From: Acanthaster planci
Taxonomy: Eukaryota > Echinodermata > Asteroidea > Valvatida > Acanthasteridae
DNA length: 64,000 nucleotides
Direction: 5' to 3'
Assembly (NCBI RefSeq): GCF_001949145.1
Contig: NW_019091435.1
Location: forward strand, 34,635-98,634
A model generated the notes under the pieces. It made no database searches. It was not told where the DNA came from and saw only the letters and a program-made list of their open reading frames with translations. Shown piece after piece: positions 12,191 to 24,400 of the stretch. The position numbers were made by a program, and so were the translations under genes. Within the stretch, counting starts at the first letter, position 1, and each line of letters begins with the position of its first letter.

Positions 12191-12619
12191 ATGACAGCCA
12201 GGCCTCCCAATGGTCAGCCCGACAGACAGACAGATTTGCCAAATCTTACTATTTTCGACTGATTTATCATGGGAGTCTTTACTGTCGCTCCATTCCTCTT
12301 CACTGGTGAAGCCTTCTGCGAGTAAACAGAAAACATTGAAATCCATCAGTTAAAGTACACGTACGTTTACAGGTATCTGGCTGTCTCTTCTTGGCGTTGG
12401 AGTGGTGGAGTGAGGGTGGAGGTGGCTGGAAAAAATGGAACATTATATTTGGAGTTCTTTGGGCAAGATACACCTATTGAGGTGATTTTTGGCCCATTTT
12501 TCCTTGTATTTGTCTATTTTTCCTTCTTTGGGGGGGTGATTAGGAAGGAAAATAATGTGTCAGGCAGGGTCTGATGTCCTTAACAGTGTGAGTCTGGGCT
12601 TTGTTGAGGTAGTTTGAAA
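12191..12619. other. No gene seen
   Basis: G/T-rich sequence between the SINE and the recombinase-like pseudogene. Confidence 0.5.
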
Positions 12620-13889
12620 TCAAGCCCTGCCCTGCTGGGAAGACAGGTTGCCCCTCTCCAAACTTAGGAAAAGTCTTGACAGTTTGGTGACCCACCGTAC
12701 AGTATCTGCCAACTGGTAGTATTCGCGATGTACCCGTAGATCGTGGCCCAGGAAGTTGGCTAGAGTTTCGAGCTGATTTTCCAGTAATTCAAGAATTTGA
12801 GATGCAGTTGTTATATGTTTACGAAGTTTGGTGGACCGGATGCTGGATGCATTGTCAAGGCCAGCCTTATCTGCATGTGCCCATAAACAGTCAGTCCTTC
12901 GTACATGGCCTCTCCCGCTATAACAGCATCGTGTGAACACGAAGTTGCTGTCTTGGGCTACTCCAGCTTGATGTCTTGTTTGGGACCAGGGCATTCAACC
13001 ACCTTACTACCTCGTTAAGAAGCACAGGAACAGTTCTGCTTTTCTTACCGACTATTTTGACAACACAGAACATCTTACACAATGGCGTTCTAAATCACTC
13101 AACAGGCATTCCCCTTTAGTTTTGCTGTGCTGTGCTTGTGGAAATATTCCAGTTTCATTTTTGAAACCTCCTCCTGCCTTTTAAGCCTGAACATGCATGA
13201 GGAAGCAGAGAGTGATTTTATTCAATTTGTTTGCCCCGAGCAACCTGGAGAAGTTGCCCTTCCAAGTTGCCAGCTTTATGAAGGAACGACAACATTTGGA
13301 CTACATCAGAATTTGTCGGGAGAATGGTGACTTTGTTTCGTTTTATTTTTTGGTACAGTGTCCTGTGTTCGAGTGACAGTGTGACACAAGGTTTCACCAG
13401 TTCAATTCGCATAATTGCTGAATCTCTTCTGCACGTTCCACTTTGTGTTTGTGACCAGACTAGGCAATTCCTTTCAAGACGAGTGCACACTTCTTGACGG
13501 AATAACCAATCTTCAGTACTAGTGACGGAACATCATACAACTGTTTGTCTTCCCTGAAGCCAGCAAATATCGTGCAAGGCCTTGACAATATCAGAAAGGT
13601 GGTGCGGATGCACAAATAATTCAGGTGAGTTATTTGGTTCCTGGGTGTTCTTTTGGAGTTCTATGGCGACTCGACCTAGTTCACTTACCTTCTTACGGAT
13701 GTAGCCATGCTGATTTACATCGTGCCGGAGTTTGAAGTATTCACGCCTGCCTAATTTCACAACCAACGTGTAATCCTTGACTACCAAAGCCACGCCATCT
13801 CTCTTCACTGGATTACGAACCCGGTGCAACAACACATCTACAGGAGGAGGTTTCAACAAATCACTCTTGTGAGCTACCCATCCACCCAC
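12620..13889 (-). pseudogene. Broken tyrosine-recombinase-like (YR-fold) gene
   Basis: Read on the minus strand, pieces in different frames make one protein. Residues HGYIRKKVSELGRVAIEL lie in 13889-13533. KRNKVTILPTNSDVVQML lies in 13490-13218. LKRQEEVSKMKLEYF lies in another frame near 13170-13130, and KIVGKKSRTVPVLL near 13060-13020. The C-terminus, with STKLRKHITTASQILELL and FLGHDLRVHREYYQL, lies in 12994-12620. The RKH...GHD...H..YY pattern matches the R-H...H...Y end of tyrosine recombinases. The order and wording match a multi-copy invertebrate/fish protein family that I know by its recurring LRKH...GHDIRVHREFYRL block. Several frameshifts and stops make it non-functional. It sits antisense in the intron between the two LDLa exons. 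Confidence 0.7.
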
Positions 13890-15386
13890 ATGAGCCCTCT
13901 TACCACTGCTGTCAGCCTGTGAAGTGGGTTTTATTTATTTTGTTTTCATAACCAACAGCGAAGAAATCGCCAATCACGGGTTAGGTAATAAAAGTAAATA
14001 TAAATACAATAACTAACTCTAATTGCGATGAAAATAAAAAGTTCAATACTTACAGGGTGCTGGCTTCAAAGGGCACACGTGTCGCCACACACTACGCTAT
14101 CGCACCCTACCTTATGTGGACTTCTTTGTGCAGAGGTCCACACTATGTATGCCCACCTGATCCGAATACCCACCGCTACTTATAAGTAAGGTTGCAGACC
14201 AAATACGCCATGCTGTGAGTTATAGTGTACTATTTACGACAAACATTTCTCTCTCTCCCTAGCCTCACTGCTGGAACAGAAAATTAATTTCATTCCACTG
14301 TCTTCCTTCAACCCATGCTTCTTTGGGGTGGACTGGTGGGGGTCGGGTATCTAAGCTGGATCGAAGACCCACATTCGCCAAACAAAATGCCCTTTTAAAC
14401 ACAATTTTAAAAGACCTGATACTGTAAATATAGATCATGTAATAAAGCTTTTCCAACTGCCTATCCCTGTTACACTGGCACATTCACTCAAACAGAGGTC
14501 TAAGATCTACGTTAGTTTATCAACAACATGGTGGTTGTACTAGTAGCCATACTTTAAGTACTAGCCAATACTATGGTCCTGCATGTAATGATGTGTAGTA
14601 GATGGTACCGAGACAGGGCCTGGTTATACTATACTGGTATTCTACTACATGTGGTGAAATCGTTTTTACTCACAATATTTTAAGGTATAAGAAAATTACA
14701 TCTGAGAACTGCTGCAGCTGTCCACAGGCGTAATGGAAAGGTGACTCTGTGATGCTTTTGGACAATCTGACTTTTATATGTGTTGAGGTTTTGTGTCACT
14801 TGGCGACGTTTATTGTGCTCAGCGATCCGGACTGCCGCCGGCCGACCCGACACAGGACCAGCGTAGCAGAGCGTCAAAACTGTCAATTTAGGGCGTGTGT
14901 TTTTAAACATCTGGCGTGTTAAATACGTACACCGAGGACGGTTTCCAAACGCCTTGAGATTTTGCTGACCATCAGAAATGCTGACTGTGGCCGCAAATTT
15001 CACTGTATTGCAAACTCATTACGTTTTCGATTTACAACGCGACCTCGATTAGTGGCTGTGTTTATACATAGAAGAGCTCCCACACACACCTTAACAAGTG
15101 CAACCCCCCCCCACACACACACACCCACCCAAGTGTGTATTTGCCTGCAACTGGGGACCCCTATTGTTCCTCTTTTGTTTGTACTCTAACTTTTTTAGAA
15201 GACCACCTATATGTTTTGTACACAGTTGTCAATCGGGGACCCTCTGTGAATCGGGAACCTTATTGCTCTAAAGTGATGTTTCGGAATTTACATGGTGGTC
15301 TGCGGAGCTCACCAGTTCTGGTTGTGCTGAGCCAAAACCAAGATCAGCAGGGTGCACTACCATAGGTCTTGGTCACCAATACCATC
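13890..15386 (+). other. Intron sequence with CA-rich run
   Basis: No gene is recognised. A C-run followed by an (AC)n microsatellite occupies about 15103-15127. Confidence 0.5.
15101..15130. repeat. Simple repeat (C)n(AC)n
   Basis: A run of cytosines is followed by alternating CA dinucleotides and CCCACCC. Confidence 0.8.
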
Positions 15387-15431
15387 CAAGATAAAGATAT
15401 TGAGCTGACGAGTATATCGTCTAAACTGCCT
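15387..15431 (+). repeat. Short repeat shared with 4378-4440
   Basis: AAGATAAAGATATTGAGCTG and TATATCGTCTAAACTGCC match 4378-4440. The following AATGCACCAAT of the first copy reappears about 105 bp further on (about 15540), implying an insertion into this copy. Confidence 0.7.
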
Positions 15432-15567
15432 TATGTTTAAAACCATGTTTAAAGCCAGTATCTTTTGGTTACCTATAACGTGAGTCTGATTGGCCGAAAC
15501 CTGTAGTTACGGTAATGTCTGAATGTTAAATAGTTTAGGAATGCACCAATTATAATTGTTACTGTAG

Positions 15568-15693
15568 GTCAACCCTCATGTGAAGTTTTCAACAGTAGTC
15601 TTTTCGACTGTGAAGACGGCTCCTGCGTGTCTCCAGAAGCCAGATGCAATGGGCGCGAAGACTGCCTCAACGGACGAGATGAGCAAGTTTGTG
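15568..15693 (+). CDS. LDLa exon 2 of LRR receptor gene
   Basis: A 126-nt, phase 1-1 exon (acceptor TTACTGTAG, donor GTAAAT) encoding a second LDLa module with all six cysteines. It differs from exon 1 at four bases, and all change amino acids: Pro to Gln near the start, Asp to Asn in C-D/N-G, and Asp to Val (two bases) before the last Cys. The Asp to Asn change hits a side-chain ligand of the canonical LDLa calcium cage, so this module may bind calcium less well. The upstream intron has no similarity to the one before exon 1. Confidence 0.92.
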
Positions 15694-15807
15694 GTAAATA
15701 TTGTTTCTTATCTCTTATCACTGAATGCTTTTAGTGGCTACTGTTGGGTTGTGATTCTTTCTTTAATTAGCATCACTTTGGATATGTGATTTTGTTAAAT
15801 GAATACA
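15694..15807 (+). other. Start of intron after LDLa exon 2
   Basis: Intronic sequence leading into a repeat element at 15808. Confidence 0.5.
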
Positions 15808-16852
15808 GCCTGAGAGTAAAAGGTCACGCAGCGAGCTTCCGGAACCATCGCGCAGCCCGCCTAGGGGTGCACCACTAAAAATAAATTCCCATAAACAGCA
15901 GGGATAAATCCCCATACTTCACAAATATCTTAAAAATACAACTCTCACAGGCTGCACAGAAAATTGATGTTCCACATGTCCTCTTTCATTTTCTTTTCAA
16001 TTTTCAAGGGGTTGACCAATGAATGTTTGAGNNNNNNNNNNNNNNNNNNNNNNNNNNNNNNNNNNNNNNNNNNNNNNNNNNNNNNNNNNTTTCTGGCCTA
16101 AATACGAGGGTGCACCCCTGGGGGGATTTTACATAGGGCCGTCCTATCATGTTCGATAATTTTTGGAAGAGTAATTCCTAACTGAAACAACCGCATGAAA
16201 CACTCAAGTTGGAATTTTACCTTTGTCTTCCTCGAGTAATATCCAGGAAAATTCACCTGGAGATGGGTTAAAACGAATTTCATTAACGACCTTCCACGTC
16301 CGGCGATATCGTACCTAGGGCTCCTTGTTCATGTACGTTTGTTTTCACTCCCCGTGTAAAACGTTGCAAAGATTTACGTACCTGTAGTCGATGGGCTCCA
16401 TATTCCGTTGATCTGACATAACGCAGTTGTTGTCAGCAAAGATTAAATAAACTATTAGAATCTTTCGTAACAGTGGATTATTGCTTCAAGTTTATTACCT
16501 TATAAATCAAAAAACTGTAAAATATTTTGATCTGTTTTTATTTGGCTTTTACAGACAGACTACCATAAAATTTCAAACCGTAAATGTTCATCTGCGAACG
16601 AGACAGCCGCATTGGACTGTCCTTCACGTGTTTTAGATTTTCGGAAGTGATGGGTCAATATTTGGCAGGACATTTCTCTTTCAGTTTCTATAAATTGATT
16701 TACCAGCAAATATTTTTCAAAGCTCTTTTTCCAAGATGGATTTTTTAAAGAAATAACTGAACGAAAACATATTACAAATTCGAAAATCTTTGCACGTTAT
16801 TTTTCCTATCCAAGAGTCCCAGAGGTGCGCCATCCGGGGTCAACTTTCAGGA
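15808..16852 (+). mobile_element. Non-autonomous repeat element, copy 1 (interrupted by gap)
   Basis: Its reverse complement recurs at 52897-53674. Shared landmarks include CCTGAGAGTAAAAGGT at the left end, GATTTTACATAGGGCCGTCC, GTTCGATAATTTTTGGAAGA, and GGGGTCAACTTTCAGG at the right end. The ends (GCCTGAGAGT and TCCTGAAAGT inward) hint at short terminal inverted repeats. There is no ORF of note. The middle holds the 58-base gap. Confidence 0.7.
16032..16089. other. Assembly gap (58 N)
   Basis: A run of N within the repeat element; the missing sequence is unknown. Confidence 1.
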
Positions 16853-16902
16853 TCTATTATTGTGCAATAATACTGAGATTGTTGCAATAGATTTTCTACA
16901 AC

Positions 16903-16995
16903 GTTATAGGCACGTGCAGAGACTTACTCGCTTGCTATGCTGGGGGGACTATTCATTGTTTACCGCCGCGGCGAAGTTGTCGCCTCCGCTTCTTC
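16903..16995 (+). repeat. Partial relative of the 3188/11092 repeat family
   Basis: ATAGGCACGTGCAGAGACTT and the following GAAGTTGTCGCC text resemble 11029-11125 (ATAGGCGAGTGCAGAAATTT, AAAGTTATCACTGCC). Diverged and short. Confidence 0.4.
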
Positions 16996-17123
16996 GTTGT
17001 TTTGAGATTTCCGTAAACCCTTATGTAGGCTTTTATGACCGTTCTTTTAGTATTCTTTTTTGAAGTTTGAATTGGAATTTTGCCAGGGCTATGAAACTGT
17101 TTCATAACTTTTTTGTACGGTTA

Positions 17124-17400
17124 GCATGGGGGAATAGGCCTAACGTTAATTTAGGCAAGTAACATGCTTAACCTTAGGCTAAACTTAGCTGTAAGTGAAC
17201 GTGTGTTGAGGCCTAGGCTAGCCTTAGTATTCAAACGTTCTAGGCCTACAGGCCTCTGTGTCTGCTGTGTATTTTTATCGTTAAAGGTTTTCTTTGTAAC
17301 CCCAAAACATGGACATTTTTCGAACTCGTATTTGTAGGCCTAACGTTAACGTTAAGCCTACTTACTCACTTAGGCCTAACTGTGGCCTTGTTCTTATACC
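17124..17400. repeat. TAGGCCTA / AACGTTAA-rich stretch
   Basis: TAGGCCTAACGTTAA-type words recur at about 17135, 17208, 17240, 17335 and 17370. The palindromic word TAGGCCTA is abundant here and scattered elsewhere (for example 18530, 33842). Confidence 0.6.
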
Positions 17401-17935
17401 CAAGCCTCTTATTTTTCTCACAATCAGGAATTCCCCTCTTTGGCCTTGCTTCCTTCTATATAAGTATTTTGCCAACCACACAAGATCAAAAGATGAATTT
17501 ACTAAGGGAATAGATATGTGCTTGGCCGATCTTAAACAGGCGGCCTAGGAGAATGGACTCGACATCAGCGTTAGTAATAGTTATGGGATAATTTTATTTG
17601 AGACAAAGAACAAGTGTCTAAAGTTCCGTAACTGTACATGGACATTAATGAATGACTCACAGTTACTGTAACAATTGTCATTGCATTCAACTTCCGAGGT
17701 TGTGTTGATGCTTAAAGCTAGGCCTCGCCTAGCCCATATAGTCTCTGCATGGCCACTGTGCGAGGACCCACACATACGGGAATATATGTGTAAGAAATGT
17801 CAAACAACAATTACATGGAAATCATTGCTTCTGTTACCCAAACCTCTCAATATTTTCTCACAATCAGGACTTCCCTTTTTTCTTTACAATTACATTTTTC
17901 TGTTATTTTGCTGACCGAAATGCAAGTTCAAAAGA
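17387..17935 (+). repeat. Direct repeat pair (17387-17495 and 17824-17935)
   Basis: Both copies share CCCAAGCCTCT/CCCAAACCTCT, TTTTCTCACAATCAGGA, TTCCC and a TATTTTGC(C/T)(A/G)ACC tail, in the same order and orientation about 437 bp apart. Non-coding. Confidence 0.65.
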
Positions 17936-18020
17936 CCTTTTCGGGATGTGTCATCGTGAATTACGCAGCTTCATATTTTCTGTACATTCTTCATACACCC
18001 ATAAGGCGAGTATAGTTCAA

Positions 18021-18439
18021 CGATTTCCGGGAAGCGTATTTTTTATTTACACCGTAGCCTGTATTTTATCCCCCTCGCCCAAAAAGTAATAATGCTAAAA
18101 ACATTGCGTGAGTTTGGCTAACCTAGCTCATCAAGCCAGCGATCACGGTGGTGATTAAAATTCTGCTTTTTTCACACAAAGAAAAGAAATAAGTTGACCA
18201 TCAGAGGAAGAGGAATCACTGTCACAATCCATCGGTCCATCACCTCTGAAGTATCAATTGTCGGAATTAAATACAGATATTTATTTGTTGTAGTACAGGC
18301 ACCATCGTTTCGTGTTTTCGCGCGCTCTCTCTGACCGGTTCAGTCAGCTTTAGTCTTTTTTCAAGCACGAATTAGCACTAACAAAGCGAAAAATCCAAGG
18401 CTACGGTGTAAATAAAAAAAATACGCTTCCGGGAAATTG
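18021..18439. mobile_element. TIR element of ~420 bp (MITE-like)
   Basis: The left arm 18021-18060 (TTCCGGGAAGCGTATTTTTT then ATTTACACCGTAGCC) is the near-exact reverse complement of the right arm 18398-18439 (GGCTACGGTGTAAAT then ATACGCTTCCGGGAAA). The arms are about 38 bp long and differ mainly in T-run length. The interior has no ORF. No target-site duplication could be fixed by eye. Confidence 0.75.
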
Positions 18440-21400
18440 TAAAAATAGCTACCTTTTGTACACAAAAGCCTAGATCACATGCAGTCTCCCCCATGGCCTC
18501 CCCAACCTTAAACATAGTTGTTTAGCCTATAGGCCTACTTGCAAAACAGTGAAGACTGTAAGCCTACACTCTCTTTCATAAAGTATAGGGTTCCCCAGAT
18601 AGGATAGCTCACTTTTAACAAAAATTAAGAAATCGAATGATGGCATTCAATTTATATTCAAGAAATTATAACTTCTTCTTTCACCCTTTGTTGCTCATAA
18701 GGTGGGTCTGTTTTCTGTTCCCAACGTTTGTGGTCTTTTAAATTAAATCGGGAAAGCTTTATAGGCCTAAGTCTCGTTAATTGAAATGGTTTTGTACATG
18801 TATTAGCTTATTGGAGTCTAAATGATTGAAATGGATATTTTCCGCATTTCATACTATGGGACTTAGCGACAGCTAGACCTATAATACCACCAATGTTGTT
18901 GAGGAAAAAACAAACTGTTCTTATTAATTTTACATATAAAGAGCAGTAGAATAATAGCTGTAGGCTGTACACGTAGTAGACTGGTTGTGGGTTTCACTGC
19001 ATCTTAAAATTGAACTTATACCACGAATCCTGAATTTCAAATGCATTCACCTTAAAAGGGATTTCTCATTTAAATTTCTGTCTTCTTATTCAAATGAGGA
19101 AACTTCTGATTCCGGAGGAAGGCTACCGTGACTGAGAATCAAAAGAACCATAAGATGAGAACAAAAATAAATAAAATGATGATGGTACGTTTTGTGTTCG
19201 ATGTGTGGCTACTACTATGGATTGCCACTGAACAGACTTCATATAATGTACGCGCACACCTACAAAGTATGCATTTATGCAAATATAAAATCGGTCACTG
19301 CAAGAAAGAAACTAGAAAATTTGCTAAAAGTGCTGAGAGGTATAGTTTTATTTAGAGTAAAAGCAAGACAACCTAATCCAGGCAATTTTTGGCAGTTTAA
19401 CATTAGAGTAAAGACATTAGAGTAATGACAATCCACAAGGCAGAACTAATGACAAATTAATTTATAATTCCAAGTCTGCTAACCTGGTAATTGGCAGTTA
19501 ATTTTAAAACAACAGTTTATGCTTTACCAAGAAATCTATTCCACTGTACAGTGCAGGACAAAAATACTGCAGTCACATTTTGTAACAATTTTTGCTTAAG
19601 TTTCAACCGGGAGAAGGATGTCTTTGTCCTTTGGGATAATGATGGCTCACAAATATTGTAGCTGCATCTTGCCTGAAGTATGAGGGAAAACTACACAAGG
19701 GCTTGTCTGTCTCCACGCCCTGGGTGAGCGGAAGTAGACGGGGAAGGTCATAGCAGTCCATGGAGATGACTCGTTGTCGGAGTCAGATGATGACATTCCC
19801 CAGGCAAGGATTTTACCAACTAATGCAGGTGGGTGCAAACAGTTTTATTGGATACTTATAGTTCTAAGGCATTGCTGAGTGTTGTATCAAGTGCAAAACA
19901 TACGTTACGCTCATGATTAGAAGATATTTCCTTCTCTTGTAGAAGGTTCTTTTTGCGTGAAAAATTTGTGTATCAAAATTAAACTTTTTCGGAGTTTGGT
20001 CCTTTTGTCTCCTTCCATTTCAACATTGTAGCCGTATCACAATAATAAGCAACACATTTACGTTAAACGCATAACAAACTAGAGGTTGGTTCCTGAACAA
20101 ATCAACCATTCTATTTTTAAATTCAGTGATTTTCTGGGGTGAGACCACACTAGCTCACTCAGGAAACTTGGAAGCTTCTTATTTGACCATAAAAACATTT
20201 GGCATTGATTCTAAACATTTCTTTATTTTAATACTGTTTCACACATCAATTTCAGCAAAACTACATGGAAGAATAAATGATGGACGGGCAGCAAGATGTG
20301 ATGACTTAAGCTGGAAGGGGGTAGTTTCTTCTAAATCAACATTGAAGCCAAAAGTTCCTTTCCCGTGCTTACACAATTGATACTGAAAATGAAATGAAAC
20401 ACTTATGTCAGTTTGATGTTTTCATTGGTGATCACTGAATGGTGATGAAAAGTTGTGACGTCGTAAACGAATCCCATTATATAAAGATCCTGAAAACATG
20501 GGAACAGAAATATGACAATTATTATGCTGTATTATAAATATGGATAAATAACAAGGATACAGATATCACCATAAGTGAATAATGAAACATTTGCAATCCG
20601 TTAATAGGGAATAAGTGTTAGAAACAAAGTTGACGTTTTTAACTCCTTGGTCATGTGTGCACAAGCCAATTGAAATAAAAAAGATACACTTATGCTAGAA
20701 AATATATATATCATGATAATGTTACAGCGTGTATTTTGTCATTCGGAGATTATGGCTGAGTTCGGGCGGCTTGTTCTCAAATGTTCAGGAACAGCTCGAT
20801 TTGATGTTTGTGGGTCGGCCGCTCGAACGCTGGGAACGTACAACCGGTTATCGCTACTAGTTACTGGCATGCAACATGGCGGTGTCCTTGGACATTCTTC
20901 GAGAGTTAATGTTTAAGCTAACTTCTGTTCCATGAAAAAATCATATCTGTCATTGAAAATTATTGATGTTTATTGTGCAAAACTTTCCATTGTCTCCAGT
21001 TTTGTATTAAGCCTTCTCGATAGTTTTGCAGCTTTTCAAAAATCAAATCTCACGAGCTTTTCCGTGTGTTCGTGTAAAACCCTGACAAGGAGGTGGTGTG
21101 CGATCCTGTTCCGAGAACAGTGTTCTTGAGTCATGTTCCCGCCGTTCGAGGGCGAGAACAGGAAACCCGTGTCAAGAACATACTGCTCGAATGCGACCTT
21201 TGTGTTCAGTTCAACAGAAAGGGGCGCCCTCGGCAGTGAAGTTTTACACGCAAAAGCTAAATCTCTAAAAGAAAACCAAAATCATCTGTATACAAACCTT
21301 ATTATAGCGTATAATGCATGACACGCTGTCGTTCCCAATCTGCTCCGAGCGGAACAAAAGTCTTTTTGGGTACTCACCGCATAGGCGCACCATGAAGCGC

Positions 21401-24400
21401 GCAAGTATATGCACGTTTGACGCAGGGAGCTTAGTACGCGTAACTAATTTATTCCGGCTTGTAGGGTCTTCGCGTACATGCAGAACACGTGCAAGAACCT
21501 GCTTGTAACTACCTGTCTTTCTGTTGCCGAGTGGGGGTGCACTTCAGCTCGGGACGGATAACGCACTACCAACAACGTTGTCCCGCATCGTTAAATTCAG
21601 GTAAATGAGCATAGCGTACGATATACCTTGGCTATGATTTTGTTTACAAAATCTTCTTGACTGTACAATGCCCGAAGGGGTTGAAATTAACTGTTTATAA
21701 GCTTATATATTTTCTCGAAGCGCAAAGTGGCCGCCTTTAAAAGAGTAATCAAGCCTTCACTCAACGATCGAAGATCGATTCTCGAAACTAATCCTTACCG
21801 GCCGGGGACCAAAATTTTCACTTCGTGAAAACTCTGACGGGGGCTTTGTTTGTTTTTGTTTTTTGATAAATTATTGTGTCCTTTTTCTTTGAACGTACAT
21901 GAATATAGGAAAACAAAATATTAAATCTCACGTTGCACTTCACTAGACACCAGAAAGAGAGAAAGGTAGTACCTAAGAAATGTAGAATCATAGAAGGACA
22001 TTTAGAGTTCTTCGTCTGATTGCAACACACCAGAGGGCTTTTCAGCACCTCTATGTAGAAGGGTACAAGCTTCAAGTAATATCTGATATTAAAATATCTA
22101 CTTAGCATGACTTGTCAGCGAAATTTGTAAATCGCTTTAATCTAAGGCCAATAACAGAAATCGCGTGATTTTTATACAATTTTGAAGGTTTTAAAAGTAA
22201 CAATTTATTTGTAATTTATTTATTTGGACCTAAGGGGCCTTTTGAAAAACTGTGGATAATGAACGTCAACAGGGATAATAAACCATCCACTTTTTATAAT
22301 AAATGATAAAGAGGTGATGTCATCACCATGTGATTGTCCCTTACCATCTATGTCCTTTTTTTTGGGTAGGGATTTGCTTGCTTAATGACCAAACTGCCTC
22401 TTCGAAAATATGTACAAAGTCAATTTTAAAAAGATATCTTAAACTTTCATCACAAATCAAGTAAAGTGTCATCATTACGTCATTTTCAAGACCGTCTACT
22501 TTGTGCAGTCTCTCTTCGGTGCCATTTTGAAGATCTGAAATTGCTAGGTGACCTAACAGGCCTCTTGAACACTGTGAACAAAGGCAATAGAAAACTTTAA
22601 GGTTCAAAGTGTCAAGATGAATCAAAAATGAGGTCATCTTGGCGAAATTGTTTAAGATCTGGTGTGTAAGTTTAAGATCTGCTCACTACCGTGTAAGTGC
22701 TTTAGTTTTGTGTGCGTCTTGTGTGCTGTTTGGGATCAAAATATGAAGTCAGCCTGAAGTCAGCCTTTTGACGTTGAACACTTGTCTGAAAATGTTCAAC
22801 ATTTGACGTCAGTTGATGGTCCATGCTTTGGCATCGTAAGGACGTCATTGTGTAGTCTCTGTGTGACGTACCTCCGCACCGTAAACTGTTACTGCAAAAA
22901 TTGCATTTTTTTTGCATTTGAGACGTAAACCTACTATGAACGACCTTTACATTTATCTAATGTGTTGCTTCATGTATTTACTGCGCTTTTGTAACATTCA
23001 CTGCAATCACTCAGTAAAGTTTTAAAGTGTGAACTTTGACCTTAATTAGCATGTCGACAGGAATAGGCTATTTGTACATTTCTCAAACGATTTTTCCCAT
23101 TTATCATGAGTTTCGCAAGGCTTTGATATTCAATTATTGTTTCTGCTTTGTGAATGCAATTTTGCATATAAATGCCATCCATTGCCAGAAAAGATAATAG
23201 TTTACTGAGAATGAAAATCCTTAGTTTGTTTTTGAAGCTAATAAAAACACAGCAAAAATAAAACAACACCATTTAAAATTCGATCCTGGAATGTATTGCA
23301 AGATGTAAGAAATTTAGTCACTGGGTGCATAAAGAAGTTGAAAAAAGAAATATCTGGCATGTAATGATAGGAAGCCCCAGCCCCTGGGTAAGCCCGCGAA
23401 AGTAACATGCAGGTTATACCTTACTTGATGGAACGTCGATGTAACGTCAGCTAGACTGGAAGGTAGAATAAGAAATTGTCGGGTTAACGCCGGCTCGAAG
23501 TTTGGTAAATGATACTGAGCGTGGCCTTAACGTCAGCTAAATATTTTCGTTGGAGTTTTAATGTCTATTCTAACGTTTTCCTGAGTTTTGAGTTACACAT
23601 TATATTCCCGTCGGCATTGGGTGCAAAAATGCCCTCAGAAGGACGTCAGGTATTGACTTTTTCAACGTTTGCTTGGTGATCGCCCGACGTTACTACAACA
23701 GTAATCCAATATCGGTCTGCTGTCGGTGTGTCTTTGTTTGGTATAATTTTAATAAAGATGGAGATTTGCAAATTGATCAAAATGGCACCTAGAAAATCCT
23801 CTACTAAATTGAATGGGCTAAAATAAATTTTCAAAAACTTAGCCCAGGCTTTTAAGTGCATTTGGTTTCCTCGCAGGTTTTTCTCTGGGTATACTCCGGT
23901 TTCCTCCTGCCTCTAAAACTGGACCTTTTTTCTAATTCTGTAATGTGATCCTAATTTATAAGTTTTCAAAATTACAATTATAAATCGCACGGTCCTGGAA
24001 GCATGATGTTACAAGTACGTCATAGTTCCAGGATCATATACGCATTAGGGTTCTTCATTGGTGTATTCATAAAAGTGACCAAAACGACTCCTAAAAAACT
24101 GCAGACCTAAGTGATAATACCTTGGGAAAAAGGGAGAGGAAACACGAGATGTTCTATATCCGGCACTCTGGACATGGCTGGATCTGTCCGGACTTTATTG
24201 ATTTGATTTGATCTATTCGACTTTTTTTTAACTGCGTAGGATCAAGGCAGATCTTCTTGTATCGGTGCATGCAGAACTTGCATCAAACTTCCTGTTGGCT
24301 AGGCTGGAATACTCACACCATCCGCAGACTTCCCAAGCTAACGGTGAAGATGTAAGGCATGCTCCTGTTTGAAACACATTTTATTGGGGAAGTTATGCAC

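Noticed and set aside
20250-20380. Exon after ATTTCAG at about 20255 (KLHGRINDGRAARC)
   Set aside because: No matching domain and no good donor; the lone Cys does not fit an LRR cap.
23868-23925. Coding exon after the acceptor TTCCTCGCAG
   Set aside because: The text is a motif common in marine invertebrate repeats, and the frame closes quickly with no domain.
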